NCBI RefSeq assembly: GCF_000699445.3
Contig: NC_067202.1
Span: 12,429,924 to 12,493,923, forward strand
Origin: Schistosoma haematobium
Lineage: Eukaryota > Platyhelminthes > Trematoda > Strigeidida > Schistosomatidae
Length of the DNA stretch: 64,000 nt
Direction of reading: 5' to 3'
The first letter of the stretch is position 1. The number at the start of each line of letters is the position of its first letter. The position numbers and the translations under genes were made by a program. Under the pieces are notes generated by a model, which saw nothing but the letters and a program-made list of their open reading frames with translations, was not told where the DNA came from and made no database searches. Positions 1-14,200 of the stretch are shown one piece after another.

Positions 1-299
1 TTTCGAAAAATGATTCAATATTCAATAAATTTTCACTATTTCAATTTGTCATTTTAACAATAAAAATGGGTGTGGTCCTTTTTTATAAACAAATAAATAA
101 ACATTTTTTTATATCTAAGGTAATAAATAAATAAATAAAGGGAAATAGATCCCATTTATTTTTTTTAAATTTTTTTAAGGAGTGGACTGTTAAAAATAAC
201 AATTATTGATTGATATACTGTTTCGTTCTTCTTTTTTTGTCCTCGTCAATATAACTATTGGATTCGAAAATATAATTTGTTTTGTTTTGTTTTAATGAT

Positions 300-535
300 T
301 GAATTCATAAGTCAATGAAAGTTAAACCATCATGGATAAGCTGAAAGCACTGGATAGCTATTTTGTTCTGATATGGGACTACTCAGCAGTGTGCATCCAT
401 GATCACACCTCCTGAGACATTCGAACCCAGGACCAATCAGTTTCACGCGCGAGTGCTTAACCATTAGACCACTGAGCTGGTCGGCATTTAACGTTGTTAA
501 TGTCTAACTTCAACCAATCCACGAAGCTGCGCTAC
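300..535 (-). repeat. Sm-alpha-like tRNA-derived SINE
   Basis: On the minus strand the family has Pol III boxes (A: TGGCTCAGTGG-type, B: GGTTCGAATCTC-type) followed by a body ending near CTAGCTTCAATTGACTCATG. Here the boxes are recognisable but worn. This family is the most frequent repeat in the window; it resembles the Schistosoma Sm-alpha SINE by structure, but I could not compare it with a reference. Confidence 0.7.
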
Positions 536-699
536 TGTACATCATTGTCTTAGAGTGAGTTGATATCTCACAACATACCTGGTTGAACTTCACTGGTAAC
601 GGCTTCTTACTAGGACTCCAGGAAATGCCTGTTGAAGTCAGTTACCAGTGAACAGATTATTATTATCAGCAGGGGTTTTGTGGAGGTTTTTACAAATTT

Positions 700-1030
700 C
701 AGTAGTTGAAATCATGAGTCAATTGAAGCTAGACTACCATGGAAAACCTGGAAGCACTGAACGGCCGTTTTGTCCTAGTATGGGACTCCTCAGCAGTGCG
801 CATTCGCGATCCCGCCTCCCGAGACATTCGAACACAAGACCTGTCAGTCTCGCGCACGAACACTTAATCTCTAGACTAGTGAGCCGACATCCAACAGTAT
901 TAATGTCTTACTTCAACTAATCCACAAAATCGGCCTGGGGAGATTCACAATAGGACAAAACAACCGTCCAGTGCTTCCAGGTTTTCCATAATGGTCTAGC
1001 TTCAATTGACTCATGATTTCAATTATTAAA
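700..1030. repeat. Sm-alpha-like SINE, inverted pair
   Basis: A near full-length minus copy (700-925) meets a plus-strand tail fragment (950-1030). A further minus fragment of the tRNA-like head follows at 1193-1245. Confidence 0.7.
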
Positions 1031-1394
1031 ATCGCTATAGTATCCATAAAACCACTTCTGATATTATACATTTGTGTCGTTTTTCTTCATTGATAACTCT
1101 TTGTCTATAGAAGTGAGATAAAACCGGATAACTTTAAATGACGTTGGCATAGTTACAAAGAAAATATAGTTTTTTTAATTAAATTAAACGCTTAACCTCT
1201 AGACTAGTGAGCCGGTTGCCAATGGTGTTTATGTCTAACTTCAACCTCGAGAATAAAACAAAATAAAGAAATGATTTGAATAGAATAATGCTTTTTCTCA
1301 ATTCGATACTTGGAAATGAGTTGATGATAATAATTAACTAAGTTTCTTTCTTTAATGAAGTTTAAAATTCATTTTCTGACTAGTTAAAGTTCGA

Positions 1395-2040
1395 AAATAG
1401 TGGCTAGCAGGAGAATCCAGGACGTAAATGACAGTTTGAAGAACAACAAGAACGGCTACGCAATCAGCTTTATCAAAAAATATCAACTCAGGGCATCAGC
1501 AGAAACAAAATCAAGTACAAAAACCAACAAACGGATCATCCTGCCATATATAAAAGGTGTCAGGAACTACAACGAGATTATTGAAGCCATTTAGGATAGG
1601 TGTAGCACACAAACCAGCAAAATCACTTTAATCAATCCTATGCATACCGATGGACGAAATGAAAAGAAATGCCGAACATCATCTACAAAAATAAATTGTT
1701 CCAACCACGAAAAACACTACAACGTACAAAGTGGACGACCCCTTCATCTTCACCTGCACGAACATCAATTAGCAATCAAACACCATGACGTATCCTCGCT
1801 TATATCAATGCATATGGACAACTGTGGATATAATCAAAATAAGGAATTTAAAGGTCAACAATAACCAATCAAGATCGAGGTCAACTGGACAAGCTGTGAG
1901 TCCTATGTGGAGAAATCCGAACACTTCACTTCTACCTGAAGTTTGGACTGATGATATCGTCCAGAAGAACAACGAACACTCCACGATCAAACCATCCAGC
2001 TTAGAGAACAAAACTCCATCAAAATTAGCTAGAGATTAAT
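1395..2040 (+). mobile_element. Penelope-like retroelement remnant (end of RT and GIY-YIG)
   Basis: Broken frames read KRIILPYIKGV, then HYNVQSGRPLHLHLHEHQLA and KHHDVSSLISMHMDN, resembling the segment after the reverse transcriptase and the GIY-YIG endonuclease of Penelope-like elements. Stops and frameshifts make it inactive. The last ~90 bases (1940-2035) recur at 15.06 and 17.15 kb and look like the element's 3' end. Confidence 0.6.
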
Positions 2041-2133
2041 TCATGATTTAAATTATGACAAAAAAAAGTATTCTACTAAAAATCAAACAACTTTTATCTT
2101 TTCTTTTTCTTTCAACATAAAACAAACACTTAC

Positions 2134-2274
2134 CCTAAGATCATTCATAAAAATGATCATATGACATGTTTGCATTACATCAGCTGCATGAACCAAATTA
2201 TGATAAGGATTACTGTATTTACTATAACCTGTTTCAAGTTGAATTAATAAACTTTCTAATGCAGTACTATTTAT
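2134..2274 (-). CDS. PDE1: PDE1 exon 7 (first catalytic His motif)
   Basis: 141 bases, 47 codons, phase 0, between acceptor ...CTATTTCAG and donor GTAAGTGT. It encodes [20 protein letters not shown], the first signature of the phosphodiesterase catalytic domain, including the general-acid His and the first metal-binding His. No further PDE1 exon is recognisable in bases 1-2133, so the remaining catalytic exons should lie to the left of the window. Confidence 0.94.
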
Positions 2275-5200
2275 CTGAAATAGAATTATATTAAAAAAAC
2301 AAAGATCTTATTGAATAGCTTCTACTAGTTACAAGATAAATAAGTGAGACTCTAATTTATGAATGACCTTTGAATGACACCAGGATGACCTTGAGAGTAT
2401 GTACTGTAAGGTCAGTGAAATGTCACTAAGCCCTAGCCAAATGACTTGGCAGTTGGGTCACTGAATATTGAATCATAAATTGATCCTTGTCAGGGTCATG
2501 GACGACCGATGCGCATCACTTAATCATACGCCATGAACTGGCCCATGCGATGGTGGTCTTACTTTCGCTGGTATCTACTTCAACCAATATATTTGTGTAA
2601 TAATGTCCAATGTGCTGTACAGTTTTCTAAACATCTATAGTACCTTGATACGTCGATGGGGAAATGCATATAAGGTGCTGAACACAAGGTGTGACTTAGA
2701 CATTAGCTGGTTCGTCACACCATTTCCGTCTAATTATAATAGGCCTCCAATCGTTCGACATAGATCACCTACGCTGGTGTTCTACACTACCTACTAACTA
2801 GGATCAAATGGGGGGTTATAAACCAGTGTGAGGAATTAGAATAATGATTTATAATTGATGGTTAAGGTAAGGAATTTCATTTAGGGTTTTCATCACGAAC
2901 TGACATTGGCTATAATGCCAAAACTCTATTTAGCCAAATGAATCCATGAACTTCGCGCCAAAATTCGTGACTCATTATCTTATAGCTGATTGGTTCGTCC
3001 ATAAACTATGGTCTCGCCGAAATCTCTGATAAATTATGACGAATGTCAAGATTAATTATTCATGATAGCGGCCCGTTTGAACATCTGTTTCTATCATCAT
3101 CATTATGTCTGTTAATCTCATAACCTATTCCAGTGCCTTAATGAAGTTTACAACCTTTCTTCGTACAAGTTTCAAAAAAAGCCAAAACAAAGACATTATG
3201 ATTGTTGGCAATATTCAGCGAAAAGTATGTATATTATTAAGATATCGATTCCTGTAATATTAACATCTAACTAATGGTCACTCAATACTTATCGTCAGGA
3301 TCAATCAAGAAGTAAGAAACGGAAACTTATTGAAACTCATGTTTGTGAGATTGTACAGTCGGTTGCTATATTAAGCCCATATACCTAATTCCACCTCCTA
3401 AATAGACCAATTTATCCATTCTTCTTCTTGAGTCACGTTTTGACCTTATTGATTATTCACTTATCAACCCTGGTTGTGCGTGGATTGATTAAAGCTTGAT
3501 TAAATGGAGTTGGTTCAAATGCCTTCTCAACCGCGCATCATTTCATTTTACTTCTTTCTTTTGATCATCTTGTCCACACCAATGATTGTACAAAATATAC
3601 GTATTCAAAATCTATTCTCTCAATTAACTTATTTTAATTCTGTTATTCACTAACGCGGATTAAGTCGATAACTATATACGAGAATAGTCAGGATATATAT
3701 ATATTCCGGTTTGTATACCTTGATAACAATCAGAAATGATCAAACTGGAATCAGATATAGAGCTACAAAAAGATTCCCTCAAATTACATCATTCACAACT
3801 GTAGTCAGATAAGTCTGATGTTCCCTTTAAGTTACTAAGTTACTAATCTTTATCTTTAAATCAATCCAACTTACTTGGAACTTATTAATAAGATTATATT
3901 TATGTAATAATTCAAAAGCAACAAATTTCAATGCATGATTTTCGCTTGCTTCATTCAATCCAAATACATCAAAATTCCATGTATCTAAACCAGTCTATAA
4001 TAAATGAAAAAGGAAAAGAAATATTTGATTATGTAAATGATCATAAGTATCTAACAGTACATAACAACATCTTTAATGTCTCTGCTTAGCTATAATCTGA
4101 CAAAGTTTTCAATGTCTTATAATGTTCTCCATGTTGCACTATGTGAATTCAATCATTCAATAGGTTATAGTTAATCGTTTTTTTTATTTCTGAACAGATT
4201 ATTGTCAACTAGATACAACTAAGTTTACATTCCATGATGTGGGAGTGGGTTCAAATCCCATTTCCGACACATGTTTTGTGTGGCGCATGTATATTTGGTG
4301 CCCTCTTGTACCAATATTTATGTGTTCAAATAAAATAATAAATACATAAGATGTTTATTGGTAGTTTGATATGTACAAATAGAGTTATATTGGTTGCTAA
4401 TATTACTTCGATTTCTGACGAAGTATCAAATGCAATTGACTATCTAATAGGACTGTAACCTATTGCGATATACTTAAAATGTTGAAGATATCCAAACTGA
4501 AACCAAGCATTTGTTTAGTGGCCTTCCAGTTAATATATGACCTATCGATCATAGATGTCTTCGGTACGTTGGTCGTATATCCTGGGACCGTCGAGTAAGT
4601 AATGCAGCTGTTAGGAAATGGGTCCTAGGTAAGGATGGTAAGTCAATTGATGAAGTAGTGAAACTTCACCAGTTGTGATGGCTGGGACACGTGGTACGTA
4701 TGCCCAATTACCGACTGCCCGACGTGCGATGTTTTACGGTGTAGGAGTAGGTGGGAAGAAAGCAAGGGGCGACCAGAACTAGACATGGAACAAATCTATG
4801 AAGTCACTGACAAGTGAACTGAGCCATGTTGGTAGGTGTAGACTAACTGGTTGGGATTCGCGAGACGATAGCAACCAATGGTTAGAGATCTTGAATAACA
4901 TGGCTCAAAATCGTTTACAATGAATCAAATGCATCCACTCTTTGTGTTCTCCTAAATTCTAATCTTCTAAATTCTTCATGTCCCTTTTTTCTCTTTTCAT
5001 ATTTGTTTCACTGGATGATAATAATTGAAAAGTATGCATTGAAAAGCTTTCAAACATTGATGATTTAACACATATGATATCTTTTTCTTTTATTAACTTT
5101 AATGCATGGATTCTGTAGTAATCGCCTCTCACTTCTTCAATACTTACTTACGCCTGTTATACCTAATGGAGGAGCACAGGCCACCCACAAACACTCTCCG

Positions 5201-8200
5201 TCCAACTCTGTCCTGGACAATCCTTTTTGATTTTTTCTAGTTGCTATTCATCCTTTTCATTTCTGCTTACGATTCCCGGTGCAATGTTTTATTTGACCTT
5301 CCTCTTCTCCGATTCCCTTCACGATTCCATGTTGGTGCTTGCCTTGTGATGTAGTTTGATGATTTCCTCAATGTGTGTCCTATCCACTTCCAACATCTTT
5401 TCCTAATTTCCTTTTCAGATGGAAACCGGATTGTTCTCTTCTACAGTAAGCTATTGCTGATGGTTTCCGTCCAATGAACATTGAGCGTCTTACGTATACA
5501 ACTGTTTATCAATACTTATACCTTTTTGATGATGACTGTAGTAGTATCAGTTCTGTACAGTAGGAGTGTAAATACACTTGATTGATAGATATAGTGAAGT
5601 AGTTGAAACAAATATAAAAATAGAAAACATTTTTTGGCAGCTTAGCTTATGAATAGAAAAGCCGTGAGTCATGCGATTGAGCAGGCGCCTAACTAACTAG
5701 ACCACTGAGCCGGCATCCAACGGTGTTAATGTCTAACCTCAACTAATCCACGAAATTGAGCGACACATCCACCATTGTCGTTAGTGAGTTATTACCTCAC
5801 AATTCAGCTAACACTTCACTATTAGTATGTATGATATACCCGACTTGGAAGTGTTGTTTATCCGACATTATGTGATAACTATATAGAATAAATGATAAAT
5901 CTGGTATTTTAGTAATTAGTAGTTTACATTTGATTCTATATAGTAAGAAACTATACAGAAACGTTTTGGCCTATCGATGAAATGAAAAGTATTTTCGGTT
6001 TTATCATCTGTAGCAAAGATGCTCATTGTTATTATATAATTCTCAGGATAATTGTATGCAAGAAGATTATTCAATTAATGATCACTTTACAAAATAATAA
6101 GCAACTTACTTTAAGAAATAGAAGTACATTTGGTGGAACAATAAGGTTGGAACAACTTGACATACGACGATAAATTCTGAATGAACAGAAAAATAATACA
6201 AATAATTAAAGTTTTTTAATAGTCGAATTCATAAGTCGATCCAAGCTAGACCACCATGGAAAACATGAAAGCACTGGATGATCGTCTTGTCCTAGTATGC
6301 GACTCGTCAGCAGTGCGCATCAACAATTTCGAACTCTGCAACCGAACCCAAGACCTTCGGTCTCGCGCGCGAACGCTTAACCTCAAGACCACTTAGTTGG
6401 CATTCAACGGTGTTAACGTTCAACTTCAATCGATGCATGATCTTGTGCAACCCTTCGTTCATTGTCTGAAGTAGATAACGGTCTCCACCTGACACGGATT
6501 GGACCCCATTAGTTACGGCTTTTCGCTAGAACTCCGGGAAATCCATCCACACCCGTATCGGGTATGGGAAAGTTATCCACCTCAGACAATGGATGAAGGG
6601 TTGCACAAGGTCATGGGTTAATTGAAGTTAGACATTAACACCGTTAAATGCCAACTAAGTGGTCTAGATTTTAAGCGTTCGCGCGCGAGACCGAAGGTCC
6701 TGGGCTTGAGTCTCGTGTGCGTTGTTGTGGATGGGCACTGCTGGGGAGCCCCACCTAACTTCTAGACTAGTGAGCCGATATCCAACACTGTTAATGTCTA
6801 ACTTACTTTGCATTATCATTTATTGAGTTTAAATCGTTTTCTGGATGATAAAATTCTAAAAACTTAATTCCTTCTATGTTTTCCGTAATATTGTAGTGAG
6901 TAATTTTAATGATCCAAGTTATATATCCATTTTAACCAGTGACAGATTTGTGCAACCATTTCAGTCCTAGCGTAGATCATTTGAAACTCAATTGACTTAG
7001 TGATCAAGTCTATGATTGCAATATTAATTCCTTAAAATTCAGGTTCTCTCAAAGTAATCAGTCACATCAATCTTTCTAACATTCCCTGTTGATGATCATC
7101 AGCCAACCTGCAGATTGAGTACAGAGGTGTCTACCGACTACATTAAATTATCTGCATAGTACTTAGTGCATAGTACGAATACACTACATGTTTCTATCGG
7201 TAAAAAAAACAACGGAAAAAAACCGTAAAGTATTTTTTTCAAGCAACTAAATCAAACCAACAAACGAAGTTTATTGAAAACGGATGATGTTTTCAACGTA
7301 TATATGTGATATACTTAATATGGATTATTTGAAGTGTCAGAAAATGTTTACCATGAGCTTTAGTTCCATAAAAACCAAGTCTCGTACAATGATTTATACT
7401 TTTTGTTACTTTCCCCCAAATGCCCTGGTACGGTCGAGAGTAGGGAGAGTCAGCTATCCCTCTCCAAACGCTCTCATATGGCCACGTGCATGCAACCACT
7501 GCCAGAAAAGTCCTACTCACTACGTTTTCGCACCACAGATGTTGTTTACGAAACTGAAAGAACAAAAAGTGAATGTCCAGTGCTTTAGCTGCGTTGGTGG
7601 ATATGGAGGATTCACCTAGGGGGAGTTGGAAAACCCTGATTCCAAACCAATGGTGCATATGGGCTCCAGGATCCTGAAGGAAACAAAAGGTGTATGAAAC
7701 AAACGTTGGTCACCGGCTACCATGTGACTGCATCGCCTAATGTTGCTCCACTGCCTTATAGTTCAGACCTTTGGGTCGAAGGTTCGCGGTGTGGCCCCCT
7801 AGGAAACGAACTGCTTCGGTTTAGACACCAGGTAGTATAATGGATCCTACACAAATCGAATGATTGACGTGTTGCATATATATTTGGTGACTCTTTGTAC
7901 CAATATTTATGTGTTCAAATAGATAAATAACTGTCACTTAGAATCATAGTTTACAATGTTACTTTTAAAATACTCTCAAACAAAAGTATCCTATTATTCA
8001 GTCATGAAGTTCATTATTACATAAATTCCATTATCGAATTGTCTTTGCCAAAAACTGAAGTTCAGAGTATAACGTTTAGAAAGATGTAAACACTCAAAAA
8101 CAAAAACTACTTAAATTTACCTTTCAACAAATATTCCAGCTCTAATTGCATTGGCAACACTACGAAATCTAGGCTTTTGTTCACCAATCCCAACACTTTG

Positions 8201-11200
8201 TACAGTACGTGTAAATGTTGAAGCAAGCCAATTACGTACTTCATCTGGTACATATTCTGTTGCAGCTTCTGACAAATCTTCTTCTTCTTCACGAATACGT
8301 CTGTAAACAAAAAAAGCATTTTTTTTCAAAAGTTACGCAATTCGAAATTTTACGTAAGTATTGTTTGTATCCGCTGGAAGTGGATAGGATACACATTGAG
8401 GAAACCACCCAACTACGTTACAAGGCAAGCCCTCACTTGGAATCCTCAAGACCAAAGGAGATGAAAACCATAGAACACATTACGCCGAGAGATAGAGACA
8501 GATATGAGAAGAATGAACAACAATTGTATAGAATTAGAAAAGAAGGCCGAAGAAAGAGTGGGTTGGAGAATGCTGGTCCGTGACCTATGCTCCATTGGGA
8601 GTAGCAAGCGTAAGTAAGTAAGCATTTATGTGAATTGTTTGTATCCAAAGGCTATTGAAATCTAATTCGAAAATGAACAACCAACACAGATACAAAAAAA
8701 CAACAACTGGAAAGTCATTTGTTTACTCATTTTCTCAGTATTCAAGTCAACATCATTGAAGATGCAATCCGAGATCAAAAACTTAGTCGTCTATTGAATG
8801 CAGCAACGAAAATAGTCCAAATGAAATCAATAAACATATGATATTGAGAATGAATCATTTGTGCTTAATTTTTAATTACTCTGCATTAATGGATAAGAAT
8901 AAGTTAACAAAAAAACGTTTTCATGATGATGATGATGATGATTGATGCCTCAATGAGACATTTTTAAACATCCCTTAACTGATTCCATATATTAGTGATT
9001 TTAGCAAAAATCAAATAGGAAGTTTCTGCAAAACTTTTGGAACAATAGTTCAATATCTTTTTTGTCCTGTCGACCTACTTAACTTGGTCACCACTTTGTT
9101 ACCATGATGTGTTAATACAGTTACAATTGTTCCTTCTTAATACTAGCTACAAGTGAGTTTTGAGATGTAATTTTTAAGCTAACAATGTAATTATCATTAT
9201 GTTAATGTCTTGGAAAGACAAATGATTATGTATATTTCAATAGTTGAGATTATGAGTCAATTGAAGCTAGACCACCATAGAAAACCTGGAAGCACTGGAT
9301 AGTCGTTTTGTCCTATTGTGGAACTCCTCGGCAGTGCGCATCCACGACTTCGCCTCGCGGGATCCGAACTCAGGATATATATATATATACTAATCAGGGG
9401 ACTTCTTCAGCTTGTTTGAAAAACTCTCAAAGCAGTGTTTATTACCATTGTATTCTAGAGCATGGTTCAGTGATATCTTAACATTAAATAACAACTTAAA
9501 ACCTTGTAACATATGACTATAATGTTTGTTATCTAATATACACCATATGTAAGGTAGATATTTCAGAGTTATTCCTATTTTATCAGAATGGGGTCTTGTA
9601 GATATCATAGTAATTTTAATAGTTGAGATCATGAGTCAATTGAAGCTAGACCACCATAGAGAGCCTGGAAGCACTGGATGGTTGTTTTGTCCTATTATGG
9701 GAGTATTCAGCTCCATTTCGTGAATTAGTTGAATTTAGACATGAACAACGTCGGATACCGGCTCAGTGGTCTAGAGATTGATAGGTCCTGTGTTTGAATC
9801 TCGCGAGGTAGGATCGTGGGTGCGCACTTCTGACGAGTTCCAAAATAGGATGAAACGGCCTTTTAGTGCTTCCAGGTTCCCTATGGTAGTCTAGCTTCAA
9901 TTAACTCATGATCTCAACTATACAAATGTTTAAGTTTATCACTGAACCACTTCAATCCAAAATATCACTCAGCTAATAGTCGATACAATAAATTTATCTG
10001 AAGAATAAACAAAATACTGTAATGGTAATTAAGTTCATCCTATATTGTTTCACTAGTATTGTCTCCCTTGGTCTCAATTCACTTAGTCAAACTTTAATTA
10101 GTATAAATAGCAAACTACTGATTATTACATAACGACTAAATCAATAGATATAATTTCATAGTGTTCAATAACAATTAAGTATAACTGACCAATTATTAGA
10201 AGATCATATCATAACAGATAATATCCATGATATCAAGAGGTTTCATTATATTATTTATGTATATGTATAGAACTTACCGTTTCTCTGTTATATAAGCATT
10301 TTCCATAACGTTTATTGCATACTGTATATTTTTCAATAATGTTGCTTTACCTATACGATCGGTTTCAATCATTCGATAGATATGACGCATTCTATCCAAA
10401 TGAAATTTAGGAAGGAAAAACAAAAACACTTAACAACATTGATTAACAATATTGAAAGGAGAAAAAACGAAAGAAAGAAAGAAAGAAAGAAAGAAAACAA
10501 AACAAGAACATAACAAGCACATATCACAAATAAATTGATTTAGGCCAAATACATTAGTTACGATTACGTACATAAATATATGTATATATATTGTCATGAT
10601 ATACCCAGTCAAAAGAACTTTCTAAATTATTGATCAATCAATCAATCAATCAATCAATCAATGAATTATATTTTGTCATAGCAATCTTTTTAGTATTGTG
10701 GTATAGTGATGTGTATTACTGATATCGATAGATATAAGTAGTATGTATCGTCAATCGAAAGTGAAATGTCTGGAGGAAGAAGGTTAATGAAGATCAAAGA
10801 AAAGAGAACGAGAACAGAGAATGATCGGTGAAGAAATGAAAGAATAATGAAGTCTCAGATGATTTATTGACAGGCGAGACTCTAATTTATGGACGAGTCA
10901 ATCAGAGACGTTTGAAGGATCTCAAGGTTACGGTGCCAACTTCAGTGCTCAATGCTAACGTACGATGGATTCACAAGGAATTTTGTACAAAACGTGATAA
11001 TTCAGCGACTATAACAAATAAAACGGCGAGACTATAATTTGTGGACGAATCAATCAGGTATAAGATAATAGATCTCGGATTTGGGCACGAAAGCCTTTCA
11101 TCCATTTGGCTAATTAAATTTCTCGCATTATAGCTGATGTCAGTTCGTAATTAAAACCGCATATATAATTGATAACTGAGGCAAATTATGACAATTACTG

Positions 11201-14200
11201 CGAACTGGATAATAAAAGTACAGTAACACTGGCTTCAGCCAGGTACTACAATATATACGGATGATTGGAGAGCACACAGACTCCTAAGTAGGCCTGGTTA
11301 TGTGCGTCGTATCGTTATCTACAAGTAGCATTTTGTGCACTCAACAACCGAAGTGCACATAAACAATATTGAAGCTATGTGGTCGAGGCTGGAATAGTAT
11401 TTGAGACTTTATCATGGCTCTAGAGGCCGACTATTCTGTAGCCGTATGGATGATTTCCTCTATTGCATGCATGAGGATTTTAGAACCTCTGAACCCCTTT
11501 CTAACCTTGACAAGTTTTTGAACCACGTATAAGAAGTGTATCCACTTTATTTCCTTGGTTCTGTATAACATATTTTTATTCTATACTGACTGTTTGCTGA
11601 TTGGCTAATATTCTGTGGGTCGCTTAAGATTCGTTCAAAGGTCGTCCACAAATTAGAGTCTGGCCTCAAAAACATTTGATTTTCCCCGCTGGTGTTTTCG
11701 TTCATTACATTATGAGTAGAGTGGCATATGTGTATTTAATGATCTTCCCTTAATCTTTTCACAGTTCACTTATCACAAACATAGAATATATGAAATGATG
11801 AGGAAGATATGTAGTTCAGCTAGATAGTATATGACTTCTAATATGAGATAAGCTGAAATGAGATTGTCCCGAATGACAATGAAAACTATCCGATTAAATT
11901 TCTTTGTTGAATAACCACAAAACCACCAGAATTCACTTATGAATTAGTGACGAAATATAAGGTGCATATTTTATCCTAGTTGAAATCTATCAACCAAATG
12001 TATACATTCCACGAGACCATTCCGTTGCAAAATTAAAGACACATTAGCAACAGTCTTTTTTAGTAATGTGTATACTATATGGACCATAGTTAAATGCAGT
12101 GGTAGAGCATTTGTCCTAGGGGAAAATATATCCCAACAATGTTATTATTTTCCTGAATAATAACTAGGAATATCGAAAGAACAACGTTTTGGCACTTTAG
12201 TTTTGTAACTTTGAAAGTAACTATGAAGCAATACGTGTATACTTCATCCTAACTTGAAACTCCTTCATGGTTCATGCTTACAAGTTTAAATTCTCAAGTT
12301 CAATGTAAGAAGAGTTTATCGATCGTTTGTATTTTAATGCATAAATAATTGTTACTATGCAAAACTTTTTCACATGAATATATGTCCTACAGTAGCGTTT
12401 CATTAGTAACTTAACACTACTACATTGTGTATATGGTGAACCAATAATCAACTGAATTGCCTTCTGATGTTTAAGTTAATGAATACAAAGTTCAACTTTA
12501 ATTTTTTAAATTCTATTGCTTCGTTTTGATTTACATCATGTTTTGTTAATCATTTAGTAAATAAGACCTCTATTTGTTTCATACCATGAAACAAAGACAG
12601 ATGGTAGCTAATAGTGGAATCCGGTTTGATGAACATTTCGTCCTATTTGAGATTCGTCAGGTCGATATTCCTGCATTTCAGATTTGATGTTCACTCTGGA
12701 TCTTGAATTCAGTACCGTCCACTTCAAACGCCATTGCGCTATCCACTTAGCTACTGAATTCTGATAGCCACCTGCTCGTGCAATGAAGTGAAGTTTAAAC
12801 TCACTTGGTATTATTTACTTGTATCTTCTAATTGTTGTGTTTGGACTGCGATTGATCAGTCTCTTGTTGACATATGTGAATATCAATTTTGAGATACAGG
12901 TACATACAGCTGACGAGTCCCAAACAAGACGAAATGCACGTCAAACTGGATTCCACTACTAGCCACTATCCATCTTTGCTTATAAAGACTGTTAATTAAG
13001 GCAATATCGAGGCAATCCACACAGGATACACATATGTCAATAAGAGAGTGATCAATTGCAGTCCTAAACATCAATAGGATGATACATGCAAACAACACTA
13101 AGTGGGTCTATACCATTAAGTAGTTTTATCTAAATATATAACATTCAACAAGAAACGTTACTCTTAAGGAAGTTGTATTATCCAGTTTCCCTTAAACAAA
13201 CTTATCAGCCATGTATTGCTATCAATTCCAAATTTATTTGCTTAAAATTGATAAAAAACATTTATGAGAACAATCAGATATTTTACCTCTTTGATAACGA
13301 GCCTATATTTTATGGATAACCTTTGAGAGACGCTAAACTAACCTTGAGGATGTCCACCTACTAACGAAGACTAAATGAAAGTTATAAACCAGTATGAGGA
13401 ATTAGAATTAGGGTTTTTATTTCGAAATGACATTAGTTATAATGTCAAAACTCTATTTAGCTAAATGAATGGATGAATTTTGCGCCAAAATCCGATACGC
13501 GTTATCTCATATCTGATTGGTTCGTCTAAAAATTATAGTCTCGCTTGTTTAACTTATGTACGGTTACAAATTGTTTACTATTTTCACGAATGTAAGACTA
13601 GTCGATGAATTACTTCAGTATAACATCAATAATGTTACAAGAATACCATACACATACCTTACATAACATGCTCTCAATGATTCAGGTGTATTCACTGTTC
13701 TTAACATATCTGTATCATTTGGTATTTGTGCATATTGACCCAATGTACATGTAGTTAAATTTTTATAGAAAAATTGTGATACACCAGATAATGCACATTC
13801 CATATCAAGTTCTTCATCTGTTGTCATATTTGTATCGGAAGTACGAAGTGGTATATCTTTTAATCCTATTGGGAAAAAAACAAAATTAGATATTCAAAAT
13901 TCATTTCCGGAATGTCTCTTTGGATTCAATATCATCAAATGTTAAAAACTTAGTGTTATATCCTGACGAGAATTATGAGTGGTAACTGTTGGGATCTATT
14001 TCTGGATCAATACGATACATAAATTCTTATTGTATAATTGTTAGGTAGTTAGACTATGCATATTCATGTTCTGCTTATTATAAGCTTTATTTTGACCTAT
14101 AAACTATTATTATACGATTTACCGTTCTTGAGTTATACCCAGTCTATTAATTACTATCTCCCATATTTACAGCCACATTTAGTTAAAACTTGTACAAATG

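Noticed and set aside
8215..8583. Plus-strand open frame across PDE1 exon 4 and beyond
   Set aside because: Its first part is the antisense of the PDE1 exon and its second part is an RTE fragment in a wrong frame.
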